A stretch of 64,000 nucleotides of DNA from CAYTGM01 sp964437365 (lineage in GTDB: Bacteria; Sumerlaeota; Sumerlaeia; SLMS01): NCBI GenBank assembly GCA_964437365.1, contig CAYTGM010000023.1, forward strand, positions 25,614 to 89,613. The letters are read 5' to 3'. Positions 17,427 through 25,673 of this stretch are shown here, piece after piece. Below the pieces are notes generated by a model that ran no database searches, was not told the DNA's origin, and saw nothing but the letters and a program-made list of their open reading frames with translations. The number at the start of each line of letters is the position of its first letter. Positions within the stretch are counted from its first letter, which is position 1. Made by a program: the position numbers and the translations under genes.

Positions 17427-19823
17427 ATGAGAGACGATAGACAAAACATTTCAAGGCGGATCTTTCTCAAAAAATCTCTCGCAGGAGGGATGGCTGCAGC
17501 ATGCTGGGTCTATATCGGAGATACTGCCTTTGGTCAGATTCCATGGGAAGATGAGAAAGAGTCCGTTCTGCTTGAGAATGAAAGCCAGTTCGATCTGTCG
17601 AGAATGCAGAATGTGGGAGAGGGTTTCAGAAATGTTCAGCCTCGAGTCGCCTGGGGAGGAGATGGCAAACCATGGGTAACCTGGGTGGGTGAAGAAGATG
17701 AGAGAGACCATGTTTTTGTTACCTCTTTCGACGGTAACAGCTTTTCGGAAGCCGTACGTCTATCCGATGGTACAGGCCAGAGTCTGTACCCACGTATTGC
17801 TCCTCTAGATGATAAGCTTGTCATTGCCTTTGTCACAAAGAATGATGAAATGTGGAAGCTCTCGGTTGTGCTCTTCAATATCAAAGACTCAACAGTAGAA
17901 AAGAAGGTGGAGTTACTGGAAATTGATCGCCCTATTCTAAATCCGCACATTTCCGTGTCATCAGAGAATCATATTCTCGTTCTCTTTGAAGAGAAGCAGT
18001 CAACTTTCTTTGCAGTTCAAGCGGTCGAACTCGGGGAAGATCTTAGCGAAGTCAATCGACGACTCATTGCTGACGAAGGAGGGGACTGTCGTCGCCCAAC
18101 TTCCGTTGCCGATAAAAAAGGGAGTTGGTGGATTGCCTGGGACCAGCAAAGTGGAGTCGGCAGTAAAACCATCTACCTGGCATGGTATAGACAGGAGGGG
18201 TCTCTCTATCCCCTAAAGGCAACGCATCATCCGGCGATGAATATCGCCCCGACTCTTGCAATGGATCAGAAAGGCAGACCATGGGTCGCCTGGCAGTCAA
18301 ATCGCAAGGGAACCGATCAGTGGGATATTCCACGCTGGTTCTATCTTCGATGTCTCGACAATGATAGATTCTTTGACCCCGTTGTACCGCCAAAAGATAA
18401 GAACCTGGAAAAAGAAGGCACCGATCAGAGCTTTGAGTTTCCACAGGTCCATTGTGCTCCCGATGGAAAGGTTCTGATCACAGGCAGGCCTTCTCATAAC
18501 TTCTGTATCCAGTATTATGAGGGGGATTCCTGGTCAGGTATATACAGACTGCCTCAGGAAGGCTGGGGTGGACGTGGGCAGTATCTTGATTCTGTGTACG
18601 ATCCTGAGGGGAATCTCTGGGTTGTCAGGCGTGACCTTCGTGCAAATGTTCTCCAGAAAATCTCTGGACTTGCAGGAGAGCAAACAGAACCAGTCGTTGC
18701 TCCTACGATAGAAGGCGAGCGCGTTTCTCTTGCCCTGACCAATATCCACAAGTCTCCAGATCGATGGGACCCGCTCACAGAACTTGAAGGTATTGATGAA
18801 GATCTATATGCCTTCTACGGAGATTTACACGGACATACCTGGATGTCAGACGGGATGGGTGATGTAGATGAATACTATATTACTCGACGGGATTACTACC
18901 AGGACGATTTTGCAGCGTTAACAGATCACGACTCTTTTGTTGGAAAAAGTATCTCTCTCGCTGAGTGGGAAATGCAGAAAGAGCTCGCAGAGCACTTTCA
19001 GGAAGATGGACGCTTCGTGACTTTTTTCGCTCAGGAATGGACAACTGGTCGATACCCCAATGCAGCAGGTCACAAGTGTATCTATACAAACGATAAAGGG
19101 ATTCCTCTCTTTGACCATACAAAGGAAGCCTATAGACGAACCAGTGATATTTATCCCCTGATCAAGAAGTGGAACGGGCTGGTATTCCCTCATCATACAG
19201 GGTGGACAGGGACTGACTGGGAAAACTGCGATCCGGAAATACAAACCCTGGCAGAAATCGTTTCCAACCATGGGTGTTTTGAGTATATGGGGAACACGCC
19301 AATTACGCATCGGGGAGGAGCGCGGGGATGTTTTCTTCAAGATGCTTTGGCGAAAGGACACCGCTTTGGTTTTATCGGTGGCAGCGATAGTCATGGACTG
19401 ATCTGGCACCATCACGCAGGTTGGAAAAGAGACTGCAACAGAACAGGGTTAGCAGCAGTGCTCGCACCAGACCTGTCACGGAAGTCTATTCTGGAGGCGA
19501 TGAAGAAGCGTAGAACCTTTGCCACAACAGGCGTGAAAGCCCGACTCGACTTCCGTGTGAACGATCACCTGATGGGAGAGGAGATCGTTGTCGAAGAAGG
19601 ACCAATCAAGATCAGCTTTGATGTGACCGCCCGACAGGATATCAAGTGGATCACGGTCGTGAAAAATAACCAGAACTGGTATACCTATGGCGGAGAAGGG
19701 TACCGTTCACGAAATACCGTCATGGACGAAGATTTTGAATTGAAGAACTCTTTCTATTACCTGAGAGTCGAATTTGAAGATGGAAATATGGCCTGGTCCA
19801 GTCCCGTGTGGGTTGATGTCTAA
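17427..19823 (+). CDS. Tat-exported DUF3604-type PHP-domain hydrolase with N-terminal beta-propeller
   Basis: The 798-residue protein has a twin-arginine signal SRRIFLKK at residues 9-16 followed by a hydrophobic core, so it is exported folded, consistent with a metal-binding enzyme. Residues 60-430 show repeated propeller-like blades with GKPWVTWVG and GRPWVAWQSN. The PHP domain spans about 455-700: DLHGHTWMSDG, ALTDHDSFV, FAQEWTT, HKCIY, FPHHTGW and GGSDSHG supply the His/Asp/Glu metal ligands of a trinuclear centre. DUF3604 PHP proteins are usually phosphoesterase- or sulfatase-linked in polysaccharide degradation loci; the exact substrate is unknown. It lies between the GH and C39-like genes. 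Confidence 0.9.
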   Translation: MRDDRQNISRRIFLKKSLAGGMAAACWVYIGDTAFGQIPWEDEKESVLLENESQFDLSRMQNVGEGFRNVQPRVAWGGDGKPWVTWVGEEDERDHVFVTSFDGNSFSEAVRLSDGTGQSLYPRIAPLDDKLVIAFVTKNDEMWKLSVVLFNIKDSTVEKKVELLEIDRPILNPHISVSSENHILVLFEEKQSTFFAVQAVELGEDLSEVNRRLIADEGGDCRRPTSVADKKGSWWIAWDQQSGVGSKTIYLAWYRQEGSLYPLKATHHPAMNIAPTLAMDQKGRPWVAWQSNRKGTDQWDIPRWFYLRCLDNDRFFDPVVPPKDKNLEKEGTDQSFEFPQVHCAPDGKVLITGRPSHNFCIQYYEGDSWSGIYRLPQEGWGGRGQYLDSVYDPEGNLWVVRRDLRANVLQKISGLAGEQTEPVVAPTIEGERVSLALTNIHKSPDRWDPLTELEGIDEDLYAFYGDLHGHTWMSDGMGDVDEYYITRRDYYQDDFAALTDHDSFVGKSISLAEWEMQKELAEHFQEDGRFVTFFAQEWTTGRYPNAAGHKCIYTNDKGIPLFDHTKEAYRRTSDIYPLIKKWNGLVFPHHTGWTGTDWENCDPEIQTLAEIVSNHGCFEYMGNTPITHRGGARGCFLQDALAKGHRFGFIGGSDSHGLIWHHHAGWKRDCNRTGLAAVLAPDLSRKSILEAMKKRRTFATTGVKARLDFRVNDHLMGEEIVVEEGPIKISFDVTARQDIKWITVVKNNQNWYTYGGEGYRSRNTVMDEDFELKNSFYYLRVEFEDGNMAWSSPVWVDV

Positions 19824-19861
19824 TCTGGCATCCTGAATCCTTATTACAGAGAGAAAACACC

Positions 19862-20989
19862 ATGTTTATTTTGAGACTTATAGCACTTTCCCTGTTGATG
19901 TTCGCATTTACAGGAACTCTGAACGCCGGAGATATGATGGATTACAGGCAGAAAATGAAAGCAGCCGGGTGGGAACCTGCAGAAGAAGGTGTCCACCAGA
20001 CTGACTGGTCGAAACCCGCATTCCCCTTTGATGAGTTGATCTACTCATGGTCGGCGAAGCTGGAAGATGGAGAAGGGTTTCGCGTCTATCTTCAAGTTAA
20101 AATGCAGGATGAGTCAGAGTCACCATGGCTATACGGAGGCTATTGGGGAGAAGTTCAGAAAATTGAAGAAGACAGGAAGAACCCTACTTTCGACCATGGT
20201 ACTGTATATATGGATCAGTTAATCTTGAAGAAGAAAGCCAGTGAGTTTCGGTTCTCGATCAAGAGCACAGGATCAGAAGAACTGAAAAACTTTCCGGATC
20301 TTTACGTGATTACTTCTGATAACGACAGGGTTGCCGAACTGGAGAACTATGGCCCAACGGATAGAACAGAGTTCGAGTCGGTTATCTATGATCTTCCGCT
20401 CAGAAAGCAGGAAGATTCGAAGGGGAACTATACGCCTGATCGATGTCAGTCGGCAGCAGTTGCTTCGGCGATGGAATATTTCGGAACCTCACTCAATCTC
20501 GAAGATATTATTGCCTGGACCAACGATGACGAGTACGACTACCCGGGGATCTGGCCACGAACACTCGGCGCCGCGACCCAACAGGGCTTTGAGGCGTACA
20601 TCGACCGGTTCCGCAATTGGGATCGAGTTCTGAAAACCCTTGAAGAAGGAAAGATTATTCTCTGCTCAATTGAATTTGGAGAAGATATCAAAGGGGTCGA
20701 GTATCCCCCCTACCCTCGAATCGGCGGCCACATCGTTGTATTGAACGGAATCACCGATGATGGAAGAGTTGTCATTACTGATTCAGCACTAGGCGAAAAC
20801 GAGAAGGGCTACCGCTGCCAATGGCTCCGAAAAGACTTTGAGAAGGTCTGGATGCTTTCCAAGGGCGGTGTCGGGATGGTTGTCGCCCCTCCAGACGATT
20901 TTGAAAAGCAAATGATCGACGAGCTTCCTGAATTTCCCTATGAAGAAAGAAAGAAGATCATGGAACAGGCAATGGCAGATGCTGAATAG
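19862..20989 (+). CDS. Secreted C39-like papain-fold peptidase
   Basis: The 375-residue protein begins with a signal peptide cleaved near LNAG. The N-terminal half (25-185) is a beta-rich domain of unknown type; the C-terminal half is a C39-type peptidase: RCQSAAVASAMEYFG (Cys195), GGHIVVLNGI (His290) and ITDSALG (Asp307) make a plausible Cys-His-Asp triad. The usual C39 motif has CG after the Cys; here it is CQSA. The gene follows the PHP gene by 38 nt on the same strand and probably cleaves proteins bound to the substrate of the GH/PHP enzymes, or processes them; this role is inferred. It could equally be a peptidoglycan-type amidase. Confidence 0.8.
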   Translation: MFILRLIALSLLMFAFTGTLNAGDMMDYRQKMKAAGWEPAEEGVHQTDWSKPAFPFDELIYSWSAKLEDGEGFRVYLQVKMQDESESPWLYGGYWGEVQKIEEDRKNPTFDHGTVYMDQLILKKKASEFRFSIKSTGSEELKNFPDLYVITSDNDRVAELENYGPTDRTEFESVIYDLPLRKQEDSKGNYTPDRCQSAAVASAMEYFGTSLNLEDIIAWTNDDEYDYPGIWPRTLGAATQQGFEAYIDRFRNWDRVLKTLEEGKIILCSIEFGEDIKGVEYPPYPRIGGHIVVLNGITDDGRVVITDSALGENEKGYRCQWLRKDFEKVWMLSKGGVGMVVAPPDDFEKQMIDELPEFPYEERKKIMEQAMADAE

Positions 20990-21103
20990 GTTGTCTCCTT
21001 TCATTCTCAAATGCACATAAAGAAGCCCAATTTGAGTCTCTAATTGAGACAGAGATGCTCAATATGTCACCAATTGCATAAATTCTTCCCCAGAAAAGAT
21101 CTC

Positions 21104-21355
21104 ATGACTCAGCCCGATTTATCACATATTTCTGCGCAGCTGGACATCAGATTAGACGTTTGTCCGATGACCTTCGTGAAGACGACACTTGAGCTGGAAG
21201 AGCTGGAAGCCGGGGATATCCTTGAAGTACAGCTACGTGAAGGCGAACCGCTGGCGAATGTGACTCGCTCCTGTGAGGAGGAAGGGCACTCGGTCCTGAG
21301 GAAAGAAAAGATTGAAGGACCCTATTGGAAAATCTACATCAAAAAAAGTGAGTGA
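21104..21355 (+). CDS. TusA-family sulfurtransferase-like protein
   Basis: The 83-residue product starts at the ATG at 21104, since the TusA fold (LDIRLDVCPMTFVKTTLELE) begins soon after; the in-frame ATG at 21044 would add a non-family leader. The active Cys lies in a CPMT motif, common in TusA-like sulfur carriers, followed by LEAGDILEVQL and the terminal YWKIYIKK strand. It would carry persulfide sulfur for tRNA thiolation, molybdenum cofactor or sulfur oxidation; no partner genes are nearby. It stands alone. Confidence 0.82.
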   Translation: MTQPDLSHISAQLDIRLDVCPMTFVKTTLELEELEAGDILEVQLREGEPLANVTRSCEEEGHSVLRKEKIEGPYWKIYIKKSE

Positions 21356-21535
21356 ATAATCATCAAGGAACGTCTGATGGCCTGACAATTGCCCTTTTGC
21401 GGTCAATTAGGTGGAGTGAATCGATCAGAATTGTTTCTCGTGTCTCCCGGTGATGGATGCCGGGGATACTTAACGGTATACTGATCTTTTGTTCCACGAA
21501 CCATCTTGTTTTTGCGAGCCTGACACCCTCCTCTC

Positions 21536-23920
21536 ATGAATTCGGACAATCTCGAGACCCATAAACGCCTCTCAGAGGAGCTGATACGGCTCCTCAATCT
21601 CGATGAATACTGGGGAGAAGATTTTTTAAACTCGAATCGCCTCCCATTCGACGTGCTCCCTCTGGCTGTCATGATTTGTGGTCCGCTTGATCTCGATACA
21701 CCGATTCTCTACGTTAACTCAACCTTCACCGAAATCACCGGCTACGACGCCAAGGAGATCATCGGTCAAAACTGTGAATTCCTGCACGGAGAGGAAACTG
21801 ACCAGGCAACGGTTCAGCTCCTGCATCAATGCCTGGCAGAAGAAAAGCCTTTCAGCGGTTGGATGCTGAATTACACGAAGAGTGGCCAGAAGTTCTGGAA
21901 CCGCCTCGTGATGCGCCCCTTCCGTCAGGCCCAGGATTCTCCTGCCTACTATATCGCTCTTTCTGAAGACATTTCTGACCTGGTTACAAGCCGCAATAGC
22001 CTGCAAGAAGCTCAGGAGCGCTATCAGGCAGCCTATGATTCGGCTCCCATCATCATCTGGCGAGCTGATGTCGACAAGAAGATCGTTGAGCTGAACCGAG
22101 CGTGGAAAGATTTCACAGGTCGGGAAATTGAGCGGGATCTTGGATTTGGATGGACAGAAGTTGTCCACAAAGACGATCTCCCAGCACGTGTCAATACGTA
22201 CAAGTCAAGCTTTGATAAGCATCACAGATTTGAGCTTAAATATCGCATTCTAAGACATGACGGAGAGTATCGCTGGGTAAAGGATTGTGGAGCACCTACC
22301 TATGATCAACAGGGGAGCTTCACGGGGTATATCGGTACATGTATAGATATCACGGATCTACTTCAAAAAAATGACGAGATTGAAGAAGCAAGAGACAGAT
22401 ATTTGACCCTTCTAAACGGGTTGCCCGATATCGTTTTCAAGATGGATAGAGATGGAGTCATACTGGACCTCCATTCGGCTAATAAGCTTGTATACGAATA
22501 TCGTCCCGAAGGATACATTGGGTATCATATTTCAGAGATTTGTCCTCAGGTTTCAGATATAGTTCTTCAATCCATTTCTGAATGTCTGGACTCTCACTCT
22601 GTCGTAGAAAAAGAAGTGGACGCCCATTTTCTGGACAAGGATTGTTCGTTTGAGATCCACTTTTCACCTTCTGAGCGCGACGGCGTTGTTGTGATCTTTC
22701 GAGATATCACTCGTAGAAAGAGTGCAGAATTGGAAAAGGCTCTTCTTCAGAAAAAGTATATACAGCTGCAGAAATTCGAAGGTCTTGGAGTCCTTGCAGG
22801 AGGAATCGCTCACGACTTTAATAATCTTCTTCTAAGCACCATGGGAAGCATCGACATTATCGAGAGGAAATATCAGGACGGAGAAGATCTGTCAGAAGAG
22901 ATAAGAGATATCAGGGCAAGTTCTCGCCGTGCAGCCGATTTATGTCAGCAGCTTCTCGCCTATTCTGGCCAGGGTAAGGTGGATGTTAAGAGGTTTGATA
23001 TCAGGCCGCACATCCGGTTCTGCATTGATGCAGTTCGGGAAAAACTGAAAGATGGCCAGAGACTGACAGCAAATGTTGCTGATACACCTCTCATTCTGAA
23101 AGGCGAAAAAACGCAGATTCAGCAGGTGATCCTCAACGTCATGTTAAATGCCTGGGAAGCACTACGCGGAAAACCAGGAGAGATTCAGATCGTCGCAGAT
23201 CATGCGGACCTCAGTATAGAAGAGCTCGCCAAAGCATTCAGGCCAGAAAATGCTGCTCCGGGAAAGTATATATGCATCACGATCAATGACACAGGTGAAG
23301 GAATGGATCAGGAGCTTCTGACGCGAATCTTCGATCCTTATTTTTCGACAAGAAAAGAAGGGAGAGGTCTTGGACTGTCCGCCGCGGCAGGAATCATCAG
23401 CAACCATGAAGGTGCTCTCAACATCAAGTCAATTCCGGGTGATGGAACGCGTATATCCATATATTTTCCTTTTCTTGATCAGTCGGACGACCATGAAAGA
23501 TCGTTGATTGCCCCCATCGACCAGGAGGACACGTCCGGAAAAACGCCAAAAACAGTTCTCTTCGCTGATGATGAGGATATTGTTCGAAAAGTTACCCGAA
23601 AAATTCTTGAGCATTATGGCTACGTGGTTATCTCCGCCCGGGATGGAGCTGAAGCGCTCAAGGTTTATCACGAACATCGCGACACGATCGACCTTTGTAT
23701 CTTCGACGTGGTTATGCCCGAAATGAATGGGGTAGAACTCTCCACTAAGATTCACGAAGAAGATCCGAATCTTCCAATTCTTCTCTCCAGCGGTTACAGT
23801 AAATCTGAGGTCATCGAAGAAGCTATGACCCGTGATAAAGTGCTCTTTATTCAAAAACCCTACATATCAGGTGATCTAATTGCCAAAGTTGAAGAGCTTC
23901 TTCTTCTCGCATCAAATTGA
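21536..23920 (+). CDS. LOV/PAS hybrid histidine kinase
   Basis: The 794-residue protein has no membrane segments. Order: an N-terminal LOV-like PAS domain (about 40-148) with GQNCEFLHG (Cys80 at the flavin-adduct position) and LNYTKSGQKFWN (Asn112, Asn122); a PAS domain with PAC (about 160-275); a degenerate PAS (about 285-395); HisKA with AHDFNN (His426); HATPase with VMLNAWEAL (N box), DTGEGM and GLGLSAA; and a receiver domain with ADDE, phospho-acceptor Asp724 and Lys774. It senses a signal, perhaps blue light, and phosphorelays within the protein. The LOV core keeps Cys but has Glu after it instead of Arg, and Ser143 where Gln is usual. It precedes the triple-BMC gene by 142 nt. Confidence 0.9.
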   Translation: MNSDNLETHKRLSEELIRLLNLDEYWGEDFLNSNRLPFDVLPLAVMICGPLDLDTPILYVNSTFTEITGYDAKEIIGQNCEFLHGEETDQATVQLLHQCLAEEKPFSGWMLNYTKSGQKFWNRLVMRPFRQAQDSPAYYIALSEDISDLVTSRNSLQEAQERYQAAYDSAPIIIWRADVDKKIVELNRAWKDFTGREIERDLGFGWTEVVHKDDLPARVNTYKSSFDKHHRFELKYRILRHDGEYRWVKDCGAPTYDQQGSFTGYIGTCIDITDLLQKNDEIEEARDRYLTLLNGLPDIVFKMDRDGVILDLHSANKLVYEYRPEGYIGYHISEICPQVSDIVLQSISECLDSHSVVEKEVDAHFLDKDCSFEIHFSPSERDGVVVIFRDITRRKSAELEKALLQKKYIQLQKFEGLGVLAGGIAHDFNNLLLSTMGSIDIIERKYQDGEDLSEEIRDIRASSRRAADLCQQLLAYSGQGKVDVKRFDIRPHIRFCIDAVREKLKDGQRLTANVADTPLILKGEKTQIQQVILNVMLNAWEALRGKPGEIQIVADHADLSIEELAKAFRPENAAPGKYICITINDTGEGMDQELLTRIFDPYFSTRKEGRGLGLSAAAGIISNHEGALNIKSIPGDGTRISIYFPFLDQSDDHERSLIAPIDQEDTSGKTPKTVLFADDEDIVRKVTRKILEHYGYVVISARDGAEALKVYHEHRDTIDLCIFDVVMPEMNGVELSTKIHEEDPNLPILLSSGYSKSEVIEEAMTRDKVLFIQKPYISGDLIAKVEELLLLASN

Positions 23921-24062
23921 TCCCTCGACATTTAAGCCTTCTTAAGCACAAATTCACCTTTTCCTTGTGGTCCTGCCCGGATCAGAAAGATTGTCATTGT
24001 CTCTCTGAAGATGACATGGCGTGTTATTTCATTGTGAATGACTGAAGAAAGGTTACTTACTC

Positions 24063-24944
24063 ATGCCCAAAGCGTATGGTTTCGTGGAAACGAAAGGGTT
24101 TACCGGAGGCGTTGAAGCCACCGATGCCATGAACAAAGCCGCTGCCGTTGATTTTGTCCGACGTGTGGACATCGGCGGAGGCTTCGTCACCACACTCACG
24201 ATGGGCGACGTTGGTGGCGTCAAAGCCAGTGTTGACGCTGGTACCATGGCTGCCCGCCGCGTCGGAGAAGTAACATCCGCTCATGTCATTCCTAATCTTC
24301 ACGATCAGGTAGCCACGCGAATTCTGGACGATGAAACACACTCCGAACTCGATCCTTCCATGAACGCTCTCGGAATGATCGAGACAGTTGGTCTGGTTCC
24401 CATGATCGAAGCAGCCGATGCTGCTGCTAAAGCTGCTCAGATCGAGATTGTTCACAAGCTCTGGATCGGAGCCGGCTACGCCATTGTTCTTTTCCGTGGA
24501 GATGTCGCCGCTGTAAAAGCTGCTACTGATGCAGGAGCCTCAAACGCCGCGAAGATTGGAAAGGTCATCGCCTCACATGTGATTCCTTCGCCACATCGTT
24601 CTCTGTCCAAGCCTCTTCCTGTAGGGCCGATCGCTTCCAACGGAAAAGCTTCCGACGACAAAACAGATGGTGATGCTCTTGGTTTTATCGAGACTAAAGG
24701 TTTTTCTGCTCTCGTGGCCGCCAGCGACGCAGCCGTCAAAGCAGCCCGTACTCAGTGCCTCGGCTTTCAGAAAGTCGGATCTGCGCTTGTGACGACTGTC
24801 CTTCAAGGCGATATCGCTGCTGTGAAGGCCTCCGTCGATGCAGGAGCTTCTGAAGCACGCCGTGTTGGAGAACTCGTCAGCGTGCACGTGATCCCTCGTC
24901 CGCACGACGCCGCGAATGATTACAGTTTCCCGACGGGCCGCTGA
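24063..24944 (+). CDS. Shell protein with three tandem BMC domains
   Basis: The 293-residue protein has three complete BMC domains (PF00936) in one chain: about 4-81, 102-179 and 206-282, each opening with GFVET, GMIET or GFIET, continuing with an ADAxxKAA-type helix, a GDVAAVKA(A/S) motif and ending in HVIP. Pore-loop equivalents differ: IGGG, IGAG and VGSA. Linkers are about 20-25 residues, the second rich in Ser, Lys and Asp. A trimer or hexamer of BMC-H units normally makes a shell tile; two copies of this chain could make one pseudo-hexamer (inference). No BMC-P (EutN/CcmL) pentamer, signature enzyme or encapsulation peptide is nearby. It begins with AAAGG upstream. Confidence 0.93.
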   Translation: MPKAYGFVETKGFTGGVEATDAMNKAAAVDFVRRVDIGGGFVTTLTMGDVGGVKASVDAGTMAARRVGEVTSAHVIPNLHDQVATRILDDETHSELDPSMNALGMIETVGLVPMIEAADAAAKAAQIEIVHKLWIGAGYAIVLFRGDVAAVKAATDAGASNAAKIGKVIASHVIPSPHRSLSKPLPVGPIASNGKASDDKTDGDALGFIETKGFSALVAASDAAVKAARTQCLGFQKVGSALVTTVLQGDIAAVKASVDAGASEARRVGELVSVHVIPRPHDAANDYSFPTGR

Positions 24945-25072
24945 ACGAAACGGCGCTGCCTTTTCTTTTTCACACAACCTGAAACGAAATAACTTGTCTC
25001 TGTAACAGGGACCGGGCTGGTCTGATTTTCAGTCAAACTCATTGATAATCCTTCCACCAGGAGATCTCCGTC

Positions 25073-25300
25073 ATGGATCGATGCCCTTACTGCGCTCAGC
25101 CTCTTGAGATCGTACAGGTTCACGGACACGGACAATGTGCCACCTGCCATACAAACATTCAGCCCTGCTGCTCAGGCGAAATGCTGGAGGCAGCAATCCC
25201 GCTCTCCCGAGAAGAGGCAGGTGAGCGCAGATGTGCGCTGATGAGGAATGGAACTGATGGAACCGAAGTCTCTGGCAGTGCTTCCGACTGTCCTGATTAG
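25073..25300 (+). CDS. Small zinc-ribbon-like protein
   Basis: The 75-residue ORF begins after GGAG at good spacing (9-10 nt) and has CPYC at residues 4-7, CATC at 22-25 and a further CC pair at 32-33, around a QVHGHGQ segment. This is the geometry of a one-zinc ribbon; the tail is unstructured. The high Cys content and clear ribosome-binding site argue that it is a real gene rather than a shadow. It follows the triple-BMC gene by 128 nt on the same strand, but cotranscription is unproven. Its function is not recognised. Confidence 0.7.
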   Translation: MDRCPYCAQPLEIVQVHGHGQCATCHTNIQPCCSGEMLEAAIPLSREEAGERRCALMRNGTDGTEVSGSASDCPD

Positions 25301-25361
25301 GGATACTTTTGAGAGTTCTTGTCGAACCCCTGCCAGGGTTCTTGCCTTTAAATTCTCGATA

Positions 25362-25392
25362 CCCATAGTAGGCCTGTGAGGCCAACTATGGG
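25362..25392 (+). repeat. Inverted repeat downstream of the zinc-ribbon gene
   Basis: Arms CCCATAGTAGGCCT and AGGCCAACTATGGG pair except for one position around a GTG loop. No T-run follows, so terminator function is doubtful. Confidence 0.5.
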
Positions 25393-25464
25393 CTATGACC
25401 TCTAACTGCTACCGCAGTATTTATTTTTATTCGTAGTCCTCGTGGTTGATTCGCACGAGCTGAA

Positions 25465-25545
25465 ATGTCACGTAAGGTTACACCGATCGTTGTCGTGGTC
25501 GTTGTCAGGCGGATACTTCCGCCGGTTGTCGTCGTCGGTTGTTAA
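25465..25545 (+). CDS. Valine-codon-rich mini-ORF, possible attenuation leader peptide
   Basis: An ATG at 25465 opens 26 codons ending in TAA at 25543. The peptide has eleven Val, including a run of six (residues 9-14) and a run of four (21-24), with RRILPP between. E. coli leader ivbL of the ilvBN attenuator is also built of valine runs and a VVVVRVVVVVG segment. Here no ilv gene follows; the next gene, ettA, is convergent. The run of GTC/GTT codons could instead be a simple sequence repeat, and the initiation signal is only a weak GAG 5-6 nt before the ATG. Confidence 0.35.
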   Translation: MSRKVTPIVVVVVVRRILPPVVVVGC

Positions 25546-25673
25546 AACTGTACAGGTGTCCAGCTACGCTCTGATTCATCGACTTCTACAGATGAACAAG
25601 GGGATGCTGAATGACCGTCTATCGTACAATTATAATTTACTGCCGACAACAACTGGATAGGTTCCGAGGCACC

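Larger units (their letters stand above)
25301..25673. other. 373-nt stretch with a valine-rich mini-ORF and a hairpin
   Basis: Apart from the two features listed here (25362-25392 and 25465-25545) nothing is recognised. A longer overlapping open frame has low-complexity Ser/Leu/Val composition and no convincing ribosome-binding site. Confidence 0.5.

Noticed and set aside
24937..24970. Intrinsic terminator at the end of the triple-BMC gene
   Set aside because: A GCCG/CGGC pair followed by a T-rich stretch is present, but the stem is only 4 bp and overlaps the stop codon, so it is not claimed.
24063..25300. A complete microcompartment operon
   Set aside because: I looked for a BMC-P pentamer gene, a signature enzyme and encapsulation peptides in the window and saw none.
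25442..25660. Open frame of 72 codons in the gap before ettA
   Set aside because: Low-complexity Ser/Leu/Val composition, no ribosome-binding site and no family; the mini-ORF in another frame is better supported.
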